The notes: a model not told the origin generated them from the sequence alone. 64,000 nt of DNA from Sphaerotilus uruguayifluvii (GCF_013294065.1 NZ_JABSNM010000001.1:435083-499082); one strand, 5' to 3'. Shown: positions 49,536 to 58,504, counted from the stretch's first letter. Numbers and translations are program-made.

Positions 49536-51509
49536 TCAGCCCGCAATGCTGTTGGCATCCATCAGTCCGCGCAGCCGGGCCAGGGCCTCGCCGACCGTTC
49601 GCCCGTGGCGCTCGATGGTGTCGAGGATCTCGGCCGGGGTGCGGGTGTCCTGGGTGGTGCGCGCGTTCGGGTTGACCGCCTTGAGGTCGAAGGCGGCCGC
49701 GTCGATCGCCGCCGCGCGGGTGTCGGCCTCGCGGGCGGCTTTCTCCGCCGCCTGGATGGCCTGCTGACACGCCTCGATGTCGGCCTGCGGCACCGGCCGC
49801 GTCTTCTTCAGCGTGGCGAGCCGGGTCTTCAGCGTCACCGCCTGCTCGCGCCAGCGGGCCGTCTCGGCGTCGTGGGGCGCCTTGTCGGCCAGGGCCTGGG
49901 CGCGGCGGGCGGCGATGTCCACCGTCCACGAGTAGTCGCTGTCCGCCTCGGGCTGGCCGCGCCGGGCCAGCAGGCGGGCGAAGCTCGGGAAGGGCTGGTC
50001 GGCGTGGCGCTCGTGCCAGTCCTCGACCAGCGTGGCCGGCAGGGCCGCGTCGTCGAGCAGCGTGAAGTCGTCGGCCCAGCCGAAGTGGGCCAGCGTCATC
50101 GGGGTCTTCTTGCCGACCTTGACATGCGAGAGGTCGTAGTACCAGGTGCGCTCGGTCGGTCGGCCCTTGGTGAAGAACAGCAGGTTGGTCTTCACGCCCG
50201 CGCCGGCCGTCGAGAACACGCCGCCCGGCAGGCTGACGATGCACCACAGGTCACATTCGTCCAGCAGCCGGCGCTTGGTCTCGACGAAGGCGCTTTCGTT
50301 GGTGCGGAACAGCAGGCCCTCGTCGAACACCACGCCGCAGCGGCCGCCGGCAAAGCCCTCCTCGGGCGCGGGGGCCGACAGCTCGTCGAGGATCTGGCGC
50401 AGGAACAACAACTGCGTGGCGCCGCTGCTGGACTTGTAGCGCTTCTGGACGCGTGCGCTTTCCTTGCCGCCGAAGGGCGGGTTGGTCAGGATCACGTCGA
50501 AGGTGGCCGGGGCCTGCTCGAACAGGCCGGCGTAGGTCGGCAGGTCGGCCAGGGTGTTGCCGTGCCAGAGGTTGGGCTGGTCGATGCCGTGCAGCACCAG
50601 ATTGGCCAGCGCGATCGGGAAGACGAGGTTTTCCTTTTCGCGCCCGAAGAAGGTCTCGTGGCGCAGGCGCTCCAGGTCGGTGCTCAGGGCTTCGTCGCCC
50701 ATGCGCGCCTTCATCCACTCGAAGGACTGGGCCAGGAAGCCGCCGGTGCCGCAGCACGGGTCGTAGACCGTCTCGCCGAAGGTCGGGTTCAGCGTCGCCA
50801 CGACGGCGCGCACCACCTCGCGCGGCGTGAAGAACTGGCCGCCGTCGGAGTTCTTCTCGCCCATCTTCAGCAGCAGATCCTCGTAGACCTGCGACAGCGT
50901 GAAGGTGTGGGTGTCGTCGAGCTGGCTGACGTCGATGGCGTGCAGCCGGTCGAGGATGTCGGTGAAGTCGCCTTCCGTGTCGACGCGCACGCGCTCCACG
51001 GCCGTCATCAGCCGGCCGATGACGCGCTGCTTCGGTGTGGCGTCCGGGTTGGGGCGGCCGTCGGGCAGGGTGGCCAGGCGGTGCAGGTGGGGCAGCAGTT
51101 CCTTGTTGACGAACTCGATCAGCGCGCCGATGCGCTGCTCGCCCAGGGCCTTGCGCTTCCAGCCGACGGGCTGGCCTTCGGGCGTCTGCCCGACGGATTC
51201 GGCGTTGGGCGGCGTGGGCGCGGCCCAGTCCTGCCAGCGGAACGGGGCGTGCAGCGAGGGCGTGAAATCGTTGCCGCCGGCCTCGGCTTCCTCGCGGGCG
51301 AGGGTTTCCTGGGCGTCGAGGATGCGCAGGAACAGGATCCAGGTCAGCTCGGGCACGTACTGCAGCGCGCTGGTGCAGTTGGAGCGGCGCAGGATGTCGC
51401 AGACCGTTCGGATGGTGCCCGACAGGCTGGGCGGGGTGCCGGCGCTGGGGCTCGGCTTGGCGTCGGCGGGCGCGGTGGTCTCGGGGGCGGTCTTCTTGGG
51501 GCGGGGCAT
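49536..51509 (-). CDS. hsdM: type I restriction-modification DNA methyltransferase subunit
   Basis: A 657-residue N6-adenine methyltransferase. An HsdM N-terminal helical domain is followed by the SAM-binding motif DPCCGTGGFLAQSFEW and the catalytic motif IV NPPF (ILTNPPFGGKES). A helical, Lys/Ala-rich C-terminal extension (about 510-657) is likely a coiled coil contacting HsdS. With HsdS it methylates the target; with HsdR it restricts. It is the last gene of the operon, the reverse of the usual M-S-R order, and 16 bases after hepT. Confidence 0.95.
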   Translation of the reverse strand: MPRPKKTAPETTAPADAKPSPSAGTPPSLSGTIRTVCDILRRSNCTSALQYVPELTWILFLRILDAQETLAREEAEAGGNDFTPSLHAPFRWQDWAAPTPPNAESVGQTPEGQPVGWKRKALGEQRIGALIEFVNKELLPHLHRLATLPDGRPNPDATPKQRVIGRLMTAVERVRVDTEGDFTDILDRLHAIDVSQLDDTHTFTLSQVYEDLLLKMGEKNSDGGQFFTPREVVRAVVATLNPTFGETVYDPCCGTGGFLAQSFEWMKARMGDEALSTDLERLRHETFFGREKENLVFPIALANLVLHGIDQPNLWHGNTLADLPTYAGLFEQAPATFDVILTNPPFGGKESARVQKRYKSSSGATQLLFLRQILDELSAPAPEEGFAGGRCGVVFDEGLLFRTNESAFVETKRRLLDECDLWCIVSLPGGVFSTAGAGVKTNLLFFTKGRPTERTWYYDLSHVKVGKKTPMTLAHFGWADDFTLLDDAALPATLVEDWHERHADQPFPSFARLLARRGQPEADSDYSWTVDIAARRAQALADKAPHDAETARWREQAVTLKTRLATLKKTRPVPQADIEACQQAIQAAEKAAREADTRAAAIDAAAFDLKAVNPNARTTQDTRTPAEILDTIERHGRTVGEALARLRGLMDANSIAG

Positions 51510-51525
51510 GGATCGTTGTCTTGGA

Positions 51526-51867
51526 TCAGTCGGTCTGCCGGAGCGCGTGCTCCAGCACCGACAACAGTGGGTTCAGCTCGGTCTGCACCGTCTGCCAGAC
51601 CACATCGTGGTCGATGTCGAAGTAGGCATGCACCATGCGATTGCGCATGCTGATGATGGCCGGCCAGGGGATGCCGGCGATGCGGGCGCGGCCTTCCGGG
51701 GTGATGCGCGATGCGGCCTCGCCGATGATCTCGATGGCGCGCACGACGGCAAAGCGCAGCATGTCGTCGGTGTCGAGGTCGCTGCGCTGACGGCCGAGGA
51801 GAAACCGTTGCGCGGTGCGCGCGGCGTCGATCATGTGGCGCAGCCGGTTGCGATCCTCAGGCGACAT
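51526..51867 (-). CDS. hepT: HepT-like HEPN-domain ribonuclease toxin
   Basis: A 113-residue HEPN (DUF86) protein. The RNase motif R-x4-H is R75-NRMV-H80, followed by A81-Y82, the tyrosine region AMPylated by MntA in studied pairs. HepT cuts RNA, inhibiting growth, unless modified. It overlaps the mntA gene by 11 nt and lies between hsdS and hsdM on the same strand. Possible role: abortive infection when restriction fails, or stabilising the R-M cassette. Confidence 0.9.
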   Translation of the reverse strand: MSPEDRNRLRHMIDAARTAQRFLLGRQRSDLDTDDMLRFAVVRAIEIIGEAASRITPEGRARIAGIPWPAIISMRNRMVHAYFDIDHDVVWQTVQTELNPLLSVLEHALRQTD

Positions 51868-52162
51868 AGGCCACCTGCGCCTGGTTGATGACCTCGTCGC
51901 GGAAATAGGGGCTCAGCTCCTGCGCCGTGCGCAGATCGACCTTGACGCCCAGCATCTCGGTCAGCTCCAGCTCGATGCCGCTCAGGCCGAGCAGGCCGGG
52001 CACCCGGTCGGGCTCGAATTCGACGAGAAGATCCAGATCGCTGTCGGGGCGGGCGGTGCCTTTCAGGCGAGAACCGAACACCGCCAGGCGCCGGATGCCG
52101 TGGCGCCGGCAGATCGGGGCCAGATCACCGGAAGACAGATGGGTCAGCGAGGGCGTGGACAT
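51857..52162 (-). CDS. mntA: MntA-like minimal nucleotidyltransferase antitoxin
   Basis: A 101-residue nucleotidyltransferase-fold protein with the active-site motif GSRLKGTARPDSDLDLLVEF: G30-S31 and D42/D44. MntA neutralises HepT by transferring AMP to a tyrosine. The start at 52162 (MSTPSLTHL) is favoured over 52189 because it begins just before the domain. Located 43 bases after hsdS in the same direction. Confidence 0.9.
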   Translation of the reverse strand: MSTPSLTHLSSGDLAPICRRHGIRRLAVFGSRLKGTARPDSDLDLLVEFEPDRVPGLLGLSGIELELTEMLGVKVDLRTAQELSPYFRDEVINQAQVAYVA

Positions 52163-52205
52163 GTCGGGTCTCCTTCGACGAGGCGCCATCTTCGGACAAG
52201 GCGGC

Positions 52206-53465
52206 TCACGGCGCCAGATCGAACGCCTGCGCCAGCAGCCGCGCCGGCAGTTGCTTCAGTTCTGCAAGCTGGCTGCGTGCGTGCTCTTTGATCAGTCGAG
52301 CCTGTGCGAGCTTGCCCGACAAGGTTTGACAGAACGCCATCTGTTCGGAGACGGGCGGCAGCGGCAGGGTCATGGCTTCAACCACGCCCTTGTTGATGTT
52401 CGGATCCTTGCGATTGCCTCCGCTGTACTTCATCCACTCCGGCCTGATGAAGCGTACCCATTCATGCAGAAAGTCGGGGGTCAGCAGATGTGGGTGCGGT
52501 TGCAGGGCACAGATGGCTTGGTTGGTGCATGCCGAGATTCCCAGGACGCCCGATTTGCCGATGGTCCCTGCTCCGCCATACATGGCGACCATGACCGTGC
52601 CGGCGGGCAGCAAGTTGCCTCGCATGGAGCGCATGGCCTCTGCCGAGATGGACTCCTCGGTGTGGGTCACGGTCCCGAAATTCAGGTCGAGCGTCTTGAC
52701 CCAGGGAATGTCTCCGCGAAAGTAGTCGGCTTTGCCGCGACTCGGTGTGCCGCCCGCAGAGAGGTCACAGACCTCGACGAAGGCACTCTCGCGCGGCCAC
52801 ACATCAAGCACTGCCAGGAAAGCCTCTTGGCGCAATGCTGTTTCCAGCAGATCAGCGTGATCTACCTGCGCCTGCGCCGCCTGCCGCGCCGCTTCCGCTG
52901 CGGCGAGCTGTGCCTTCAGCGCCTGCACGATGGCGACCTGGGTCGGCCGGTCGGGCAGACACAGGTGGAAGGATTCCAGCATCGGCATGTAGATCGTCTT
53001 GTGCGTCGCGCCGGTGGCGAGTGCGCGCAGTTCGCGGCGAGAGCAGATCAGCGCGTACATCAGGAACTCGGGGTCGAGTTCGTCGCCGCAGACCCAGTTG
53101 GCAAAGTCCTGGCTGGTCGCCATCGGGCGGGCCATGATGGTGACGAAGCCGACCGAGGCGGTGCGCGAGAAGCAGACCGTGCCACGCGGCAGGATGCGCG
53201 CCGACGAGTTGGCAATGCCGGCCTCGTTGGTCTTGATCTGCGTCGATTTGACCCAGGTGCCGTCCAGCGCCCGGATCTCGGTCAGCGACACCCACGAGAT
53301 GTCGCCGCCCCACCAGTCGGGCCGCGACCGGCTCGGCGTGTGGCCGCTTTCCAGCCGCGCCAGATCGGTCAGTTTGGCCCAGCGCCAGCCCTGCGGCGGC
53401 TCGGGAAGGTTTGGCGGCAGCATCACCGGCACGATCTCTTGCACAGATAACCTTTCTGAATTCAT
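52206..53465 (-). CDS. hsdS: type I restriction enzyme specificity subunit
   Basis: A 419-residue HsdS with two target-recognition domains: TRD1 about 20-190 (WRWAKLTDLARLESGHTPSR start, TSQDFANWV) and TRD2 about 225-395 (FVEVCDLSAGGTPSRGKADY, SACTNQAICAL), each followed by a conserved helix (VAIVQALKAQLAAAEAARQA; QTLSGKLAQARL). Recognition sequence cannot be read off. The start codon overlaps the hsdR stop (TGATG), so the two are coupled. An alternative ATG lies about 18 codons downstream. Confidence 0.92.
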   Translation of the reverse strand: MNSERLSVQEIVPVMLPPNLPEPPQGWRWAKLTDLARLESGHTPSRSRPDWWGGDISWVSLTEIRALDGTWVKSTQIKTNEAGIANSSARILPRGTVCFSRTASVGFVTIMARPMATSQDFANWVCGDELDPEFLMYALICSRRELRALATGATHKTIYMPMLESFHLCLPDRPTQVAIVQALKAQLAAAEAARQAAQAQVDHADLLETALRQEAFLAVLDVWPRESAFVEVCDLSAGGTPSRGKADYFRGDIPWVKTLDLNFGTVTHTEESISAEAMRSMRGNLLPAGTVMVAMYGGAGTIGKSGVLGISACTNQAICALQPHPHLLTPDFLHEWVRFIRPEWMKYSGGNRKDPNINKGVVEAMTLPLPPVSEQMAFCQTLSGKLAQARLIKEHARSQLAELKQLPARLLAQAFDLAP

Positions 53466-55987
53466 CAGGCGCGAAACAACCTCATCTTCACGTCCTTCAC
53501 CACCTCCACCCCCTTGCCCAGCCCCGCCAGCGCCTTGAGCCCGCCCGCGCGGGCGATCTCGGGCACGCGCCAGAACTCGGGCGACTCCAGCGCCTCGGTG
53601 CCGCCGGCGGCGAACTGGTGCGCGAAGCCGCGCAGGACGATGGCGGTCTTGTCCGGCTGCGCCGCCAGCCACGGCGACTGCTGCGCCAGGAAGGCGTCGG
53701 CGCGCTCGCGTCGGCGCAGCGCCGGGGCCTCGTAGCCGTAGCGGGCGAACAGGTCGAAGGTGTCGAAGTCGTCCATCTGCACCAGCTCGCGCACCGCCTC
53801 GGGCGAGTAGTGTGCCCCGAGCAGGTGCTCCACCAGCGCCCGGCGCCGCTTCGCCTCCACCCACAGCCCACGGAAATCGGCCAGCGTCGCCGCCTCCTCC
53901 AGCACCCGCGCCACCATGCCGCGCCGGTACTCCTCCAGCGGCACCGCCACGTCGCGCCGCACGCCGTCCACCTCGCGCGACTGCAGGATGAAGCGCCCGA
54001 CCAGTTCGACCCCCACCGCCTCGCCCGTCACCAGCTCCGGCACCACCGGCGGCGGCCGCCGATCGCCATCACCCGTGCCCACATCGCCCGCGCCACCGCC
54101 CGCCGGGCCGCCGCCGCCGTCGCCGCCACCGTCCCCGCCCAGCGTCTTGCGCCCGTTGCGATCCACCGTCAGGAACTCGGTCCCGAACAGATCCGTGACC
54201 CCGGTGTAGTCGTAGAGCCAGAACTTGAACTTGCGCGTCGGCTCGTCCAGCCGCGTGCCGCGCCCGACCATCTGATAGAACAGGATGCCCGAGGCCAGCG
54301 AGCGGAAGAACACCACCGCGTTGAGCCGCTCGATGTCCACGCCGGTCGCCAGCAGATCGACCGTGCAGGCGATGAAGCAGCGCTCGCCCGAGCTGCGCAT
54401 CGGCCCGAGCAGCTCCGCGCCGCCGCTGGCGGTGCACTTGAAGGCATAGCTGTCCTTGGGCCGGCGCCCCTGCTGCGCGCACCAGTCGACGTACAGCCGC
54501 TGCATCTGCAGGGCCACCCGGTCGGCGTGCAGGTCGCGGGTACAGAAGATGATGACCTTCTGCTCCGGCCCGCCGCTGGCGCACAGCCGCGCGAACAGGT
54601 CGGCGCACATCGCCTCGATGCGCTCGGGCAGGATCAGGTCGTCGTCGAACTGGCGCGCGCCGTATGCGGGCTTCAGCTCCTCGGCCGGAATCGCCGCGCC
54701 GGTGCGCGCGTCGATGGCGCCGAGCGTCTCGATCTCTTCGCGGGTGAAGGTGCGCCCGTCGATCGAGGGTTTCAGCCGCACGATCTCGCAGGCGGCCAGA
54801 TAGCCGTCCTCCTGCGCCTGGATCAGCGTGTAGGCATAGACCGGCTCGCCGAAGTAGGCGATGTTGTTGGCGCTGATGCGCTCGTCCTCGGCGGCCGCCG
54901 CCTCGATGTCCGGCGCCAGCGGCCCGTGCCGGCGCGGCGCACGCAACTGGCGCGGCGTGGCGGTCAGGCCGATCTGGATCGCCTGCGGATTGCGCTGAAG
55001 CACCGCCGACCAGCGCCCCCAGGCCGAGCGGTGGCACTCGTCGATGACGATGACCGAAAAGGCGTTCTCGCCGTAGTGCCGGCTCAGGAAGCTGTCGGCG
55101 CCGGGCGCACCGTCCTCGCCCGGCTCGCCGTCGATGCCCAGCGTCTGGTAGGTGGCGATGTGGACGCGGGCGTTGCGCGCCGCGTTGAGCCCGCCCGCCT
55201 CGGGGCGCACCGCGCGCACGCTGCCGCCCGGAAACGCCCGGCCGATCTTGTCCAGCGCCTGCTCGCGCAGCTCGTCGCGGTCGCACAGGAACAGCGCCGG
55301 CTTGGCGAGCTGCCCCGCCTCGTGCAGCCGCCACAGCAGGTTCGCCGCAATCACCGTCTTGCCCGCGCCGGTCGCCAGGCTCAGCAAGGCGCGCGGCGGC
55401 TGCCCCTCCTGCTGGCAGCGCAAGACCTTCTCGAAGACCGCCCTGATGGCGGCGCTCTGGTAGTAGCGCGGCCGGTCATAGGCGCGGCTGTCGGCCTGGA
55501 ACAGCATCGCCGCCGCCGGCCGGCTCAGGTCCACGCCGCTGTCGCGCACATAGCGCGCCGTCAGCTCGGCATGGGTCGGGAACTCGCTCAGCGGCCGTAC
55601 CGCGTCGCCCGGCTGCTGCGTCACCCGGTCGAACTCGGCATAGCGGTGCCCGTTGGTCGAGAACAGATAGCGCACCGCGTGGCGCTGCGCCGTGCCGGCG
55701 TAGTAGCCCTTGGCCTGCTGCATGCCCTTGAGCGGGTCGGCGTGCTCGTCCTTGGCCTCGATCACGCCCACCGGCAGCGGCTCGGGCAGGCCGGGCGGGT
55801 GGATGCACAGCAGATAGTCGGTGCGGCCCTTGCCGGAGCGGCGCCGGCCCTTCAGGTCGTCGGTCGCCAGCTCGACCGGAGCGGGTGTCTCCAGGCGCAT
55901 CTTCCAGCGCTCGTCGTAGCCCTTGCTGCGCAGAACCGGATCAATCAGCCACAGGCGTGTTTCCGCCTCGTTCGACTGTGTCGTCAT
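53465..55987 (-). CDS. hsdR: type I restriction enzyme endonuclease/translocase subunit
   Basis: An 840-residue HsdR. Order: a PD-(D/E)xK nuclease (TDYLL... VGVIEAKDE), a helicase with Walker A LATGAGKTVIAANLL, DECH (VIVIDECHRSAWG), LTATPRQL and motif VI QMVGRGTRLDE, then a Gly-rich linker (about 665-695), and the C-terminal assembly domain. The glycine stretch is unusual in length. The start at 55987 follows AAGGA. First gene of the operon hsdR-hsdS-mntA-hepT-hsdM. Confidence 0.94.
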   Translation of the reverse strand: MTTQSNEAETRLWLIDPVLRSKGYDERWKMRLETPAPVELATDDLKGRRRSGKGRTDYLLCIHPPGLPEPLPVGVIEAKDEHADPLKGMQQAKGYYAGTAQRHAVRYLFSTNGHRYAEFDRVTQQPGDAVRPLSEFPTHAELTARYVRDSGVDLSRPAAAMLFQADSRAYDRPRYYQSAAIRAVFEKVLRCQQEGQPPRALLSLATGAGKTVIAANLLWRLHEAGQLAKPALFLCDRDELREQALDKIGRAFPGGSVRAVRPEAGGLNAARNARVHIATYQTLGIDGEPGEDGAPGADSFLSRHYGENAFSVIVIDECHRSAWGRWSAVLQRNPQAIQIGLTATPRQLRAPRRHGPLAPDIEAAAAEDERISANNIAYFGEPVYAYTLIQAQEDGYLAACEIVRLKPSIDGRTFTREEIETLGAIDARTGAAIPAEELKPAYGARQFDDDLILPERIEAMCADLFARLCASGGPEQKVIIFCTRDLHADRVALQMQRLYVDWCAQQGRRPKDSYAFKCTASGGAELLGPMRSSGERCFIACTVDLLATGVDIERLNAVVFFRSLASGILFYQMVGRGTRLDEPTRKFKFWLYDYTGVTDLFGTEFLTVDRNGRKTLGGDGGGDGGGGPAGGGAGDVGTGDGDRRPPPVVPELVTGEAVGVELVGRFILQSREVDGVRRDVAVPLEEYRRGMVARVLEEAATLADFRGLWVEAKRRRALVEHLLGAHYSPEAVRELVQMDDFDTFDLFARYGYEAPALRRRERADAFLAQQSPWLAAQPDKTAIVLRGFAHQFAAGGTEALESPEFWRVPEIARAGGLKALAGLGKGVEVVKDVKMRLFRA

Positions 55988-56044
55988 CGTCGAGTCCTTC
56001 TTTTCCCCTGAGGCTCGGATTTTCCACTCTGCCCGCGGGTCCTG

Positions 56045-56075
56045 CGTGGGCCCTCGCCTGCGCGAGGGTGACGGC
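56045..56075 (+). repeat. REP-like palindromic repeat, copy 3
   Basis: GCGTGGGCCCTCGCCTG then CGCGAGGGTGACGG, almost identical to the copy at 49441 and in the same orientation. Its right half merges into a short tandem array. Confidence 0.75.
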
Positions 56076-56140
56076 ATGGGGCGCGAGGGTGATGGAAGGG
56101 CGCGTGAGGGTGACGGAAGGGGGGGAGGGTGACGGCAGGC
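56061..56140 (+). repeat. imperfect tandem repeat derived from the REP right arm
   Basis: Four consecutive units of about 19-21 bases resembling GCGCGAGGGTGACGGAAGG (56061-56080, 56081-56100, 56101-56121, 56122-56140). It lies upstream of hsdR, between it and gph. Confidence 0.65.
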
Positions 56141-56156
56141 GGGCGCAACCTCTCTC

Positions 56157-56187
56157 CCGTCATGCCCGCGCAGGCGGGCACCCACGA
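56157..56187 (-). repeat. REP-like palindromic repeat, copy 4
   Basis: CCCGTCATGCCCGCGCAG then GCGGGCACCCACG: same outer sequences as the other copies, opposite orientation to copy 3, with a different inner stem (GCCCGC/GCGGGC). Copies 3 and 4 form an inverted pair about 80 bases apart, as in REPINs. Confidence 0.7.
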
Positions 56188-56257
56188 GCGGGCAGGGCGC
56201 CAGGCCCGACAATCCGGGGCTGACCGTTCAACCTGCTCTGCATCCGCCCGCCCCGCC

Positions 56258-56917
56258 ATGCCCCTGCCGCCGTTCTCCGATCTCCAGGCCGCCATCGTCG
56301 ATCTCGACGGCACGATGGTCGACACCCAGGGCGACTTCGTCGTCGCGCTGAACCTGACGCTGGCGGAGCTGGCGCTGCCTGGCGTGGACCGCGCCTTCGT
56401 CGAGCGCACCGTCGGCAAGGGCAGCGAGCACCTGCTGCGCTCGACGCTGGCGCAGGTCGGCGGCGACGCGGCGCTCTACGACGCCGCCTGGACGGCCTAC
56501 CAGCGCCATTACCTGGCGATCAACGGCCAGCATTCCGATGTCTATGCGGGCGTGGTCGAGGGCCTGACGCGGCTGCGCGCTGCCGGCCTGCGGCTGGCCT
56601 GCCTGACGAACAAGCCGCTTGGCTTCGCCCGGCCGCTGCTGGCGGCCAAGGGGCTGGACGGCTTCTTCGAGCTGACGTTCGGCGGCGACAGCTTCGCGCG
56701 CAAGAAGCCCGATCCGATGCCGTTGGTCGAGACCTGCCGCGCGCTGGGCACCGACCCGGCGCGCACGCTGATGATCGGCGACTCGCGCAACGATGCCGAG
56801 GCCGCGCGCGGCGCCGGCTGCCCGGTGGTGCTGCTGAGCTACGGCTACAACCACGGCGAGCCGGTGCGCGAGGTGCCGGCCGACGGCTGGTTCGACCGGA
56901 TCGACGAGATCGGCTGA
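56258..56917 (+). CDS. gph: phosphoglycolate phosphatase
   Basis: A 219-residue HAD-IA hydrolase: motif I AAIVDLDGTMVDTQ (nucleophile Asp), motif II LTNKP, motif III Lys in ARKKPDP, motif IV MIGDSRNDAEAARGAG. Gph removes 2-phosphoglycolate formed in DNA repair and side reactions. In many Betaproteobacteria it sits between rpe and trpE; here the trp operon follows after one inserted gene on the other strand, while rpe is far upstream. Confidence 0.92.
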   Translation: MPLPPFSDLQAAIVDLDGTMVDTQGDFVVALNLTLAELALPGVDRAFVERTVGKGSEHLLRSTLAQVGGDAALYDAAWTAYQRHYLAINGQHSDVYAGVVEGLTRLRAAGLRLACLTNKPLGFARPLLAAKGLDGFFELTFGGDSFARKKPDPMPLVETCRALGTDPARTLMIGDSRNDAEAARGAGCPVVLLSYGYNHGEPVREVPADGWFDRIDEIG

Positions 56918-57007
56918 CAGGCTGAAGACGGGCGGGCGACGCCCTGTTCGCGCGTCTTCGCCTTCGGCGTCAAGTCGGGGCTGGAGAAGACCCGAGCCGT
57001 CCCGCCG

Positions 57008-58288
57008 TCACTTGACGATGACGCGCTGCCAGCTGAACGGTCCGAAGGCATAGGCGCCGTTCGGCGCGCTGGCGTTCGGGTCGATCGTCAGCTTGAGCCA
57101 TTCCATCGGCATCGTGCTGCCGTGGAAGACGACGCGGTGGAAGTTCGGCACGCTGTAGCCGCCGGGCTGGTTCAGGTAGGCATCGCTGCCGTAGGCGTTC
57201 TGGCCGGCCACGTCGGTGCACGGGCCGGCGGTGCCGCCCGAGGTGCTGCCGTCGGCCGCCACCGGCTCCTTGACGCAGCCCGCGCCCGGGGCCAGCGGGT
57301 TGTCGGAGCGGAAGGTGTGCGAGTCGCCGTTGAGCAGCAGCACCGGCTTGCCGAACGAGGCGGTGCGCGCGGCGATCGCGTCGACGAAGGGCTTGTACTG
57401 CGCGATGTGGGCGCGGCCGGCGGCCAGGTCGGCGTTGTCCGGGTCCCACATGTCGGCCTGCAGCAGGATCACCACGCCCGCGGCCCCGGCGCTGCGCGCC
57501 TGGCTGAAAGCGGTGTCGATCCAGCGCAGCGTGGCGGCGGTGCGCGTGCTGACCTCGCGCGCCTGCGCGCTGCTCATCGTCGGTGCGCCGTACCAGATGT
57601 CGTTGTCGCTGTTCGAGCCTCCGGGCACGTTCAGCGTCACGAACAGCACGTTCGACTGCAGCCACCAGACGTTCTCGACGAAGGCCGCATCGTCCGGGTA
57701 GGCCGCATCGTGCTCGCTGGCCTGGCTGTGCACCGTCATCGCCTTGCCGAGCGTGCGCCCGGCGGTCGGGAAGAAGACGGAGCGCACCAGCGCCAGGTTG
57801 GCGGCCGGATCACCGCCCTGGTAGCTGACCTGGCGGCCGCTGCTGTCGAGCACGTAGTCGACCTTGCCGCTGGTGGCGTTCCAGGTGCCGCCGCCTTCCT
57901 TCTTCTTGTGGCAGTCGGTCCATTCGTTGTCGCCCGGCGTGTAGACGACCGGCACCGTCAGCGCGTCGAGCATCGCCGCGACCGAGCGGTCGTAGCTTTC
58001 GGTGCAGTACTCCTTGCCCGAGTGGATGTCGCCGCCGTGCAGCAGGGCCGAGACGCTGGTGTCGGCCACGATGGACTTCAGGAAGGCCGGGGCGGCATTG
58101 AACTCGGCCGTGTCGGTCGGCGAGGTGCCATAGGGCAGGTCGCCGATCACCGCGACGGAGGTCGCGGTGGCGGTCGGCGCGCTGGCGGGGGCGGTGTCGG
58201 TGAGCGGGACGTCGCTGCCGCCGACGCAGGCGGCCAGGGCGAGCGTGAGCGGGGCCAGCCAGAGCGGCTGCAGTTTCGGGCAGGTCAT
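57008..58288 (-). CDS. secreted metallophosphoesterase-like lipoprotein
   Basis: A 426-residue exported lipoprotein (lipobox LALAAC). The calcineurin-type core shows IGDLPYG, LHGGDIHSGKEYC, VVYTPGDNEWTDC and, near the C-terminus, VLLLNGDSHTFRSD, i.e. the GD-x-H / GDNEW / GDSH metal-binding series (with the usual GNH(E/D) altered to GDNEW). Natural substrate unknown. It is inserted between gph and the trp operon, facing away from the trp promoter. Confidence 0.87.
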   Translation of the reverse strand: MTCPKLQPLWLAPLTLALAACVGGSDVPLTDTAPASAPTATATSVAVIGDLPYGTSPTDTAEFNAAPAFLKSIVADTSVSALLHGGDIHSGKEYCTESYDRSVAAMLDALTVPVVYTPGDNEWTDCHKKKEGGGTWNATSGKVDYVLDSSGRQVSYQGGDPAANLALVRSVFFPTAGRTLGKAMTVHSQASEHDAAYPDDAAFVENVWWLQSNVLFVTLNVPGGSNSDNDIWYGAPTMSSAQAREVSTRTAATLRWIDTAFSQARSAGAAGVVILLQADMWDPDNADLAAGRAHIAQYKPFVDAIAARTASFGKPVLLLNGDSHTFRSDNPLAPGAGCVKEPVAADGSTSGGTAGPCTDVAGQNAYGSDAYLNQPGGYSVPNFHRVVFHGSTMPMEWLKLTIDPNASAPNGAYAFGPFSWQRVIVK

Positions 58289-58387
58289 GTGGGTGGATCC
58301 GGTGATCGTGTGTCGAAAGATGGGCTTCGCTTGAAATGATGTGAATGCCCGGTGACCTGCGTGTGGCAGGAACCCGTCGTGCGAAGG

Positions 58388-58416
58388 CTGACCGCATCCG
58401 GCGGCGCTGCTACACT
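58388..58416 (+). promoter_or_regulatory. candidate sigma70 promoter of the trp operon
   Basis: CTGACC (58388-58393), 17-base spacer, TACACT (58411-58416). The spacing is ideal. Transcription would start near 58422-58424, only a few bases ahead of the leader-peptide ATG at 58427. Confidence 0.6.
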
Positions 58417-58426
58417 GCGCCCCACC

Positions 58427-58504
58427 ATGTTCACCACGCGCAAACACAGCATCGGCCGCGCCGCCGGGTCGCAAGACCGGGGAGCCTGGCCCTGGCGTCG
58501 CTGA
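58427..58504 (+). CDS. trpL: trp leader peptide (attenuation)
   Basis: A 25-codon open frame from ATG to TGA, ending ...GAWPWRR: tryptophan codons at positions 21 and 23 of a very short peptide, directly upstream of trpEGDC. This is the signature of transcription attenuation, where ribosome stalling at Trp codons decides leader RNA folding. No Shine-Dalgarno is possible if the promoter at 58388-58416 is right, so translation would begin on a nearly leaderless RNA. Downstream, a 14-base perfect palindrome (58517-58530) and other GC-rich segments could form competing stems, though I find no clear T-run for a terminator. Confidence 0.6.
   Translation: MFTTRKHSIGRAAGSQDRGAWPWRR

Noticed and set aside
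56061..56140. Possible CRISPR array upstream of hsdR
   Set aside because: Units are contiguous with no spacers and only about 20 bases; this is a tandem repeat, with no cas genes.
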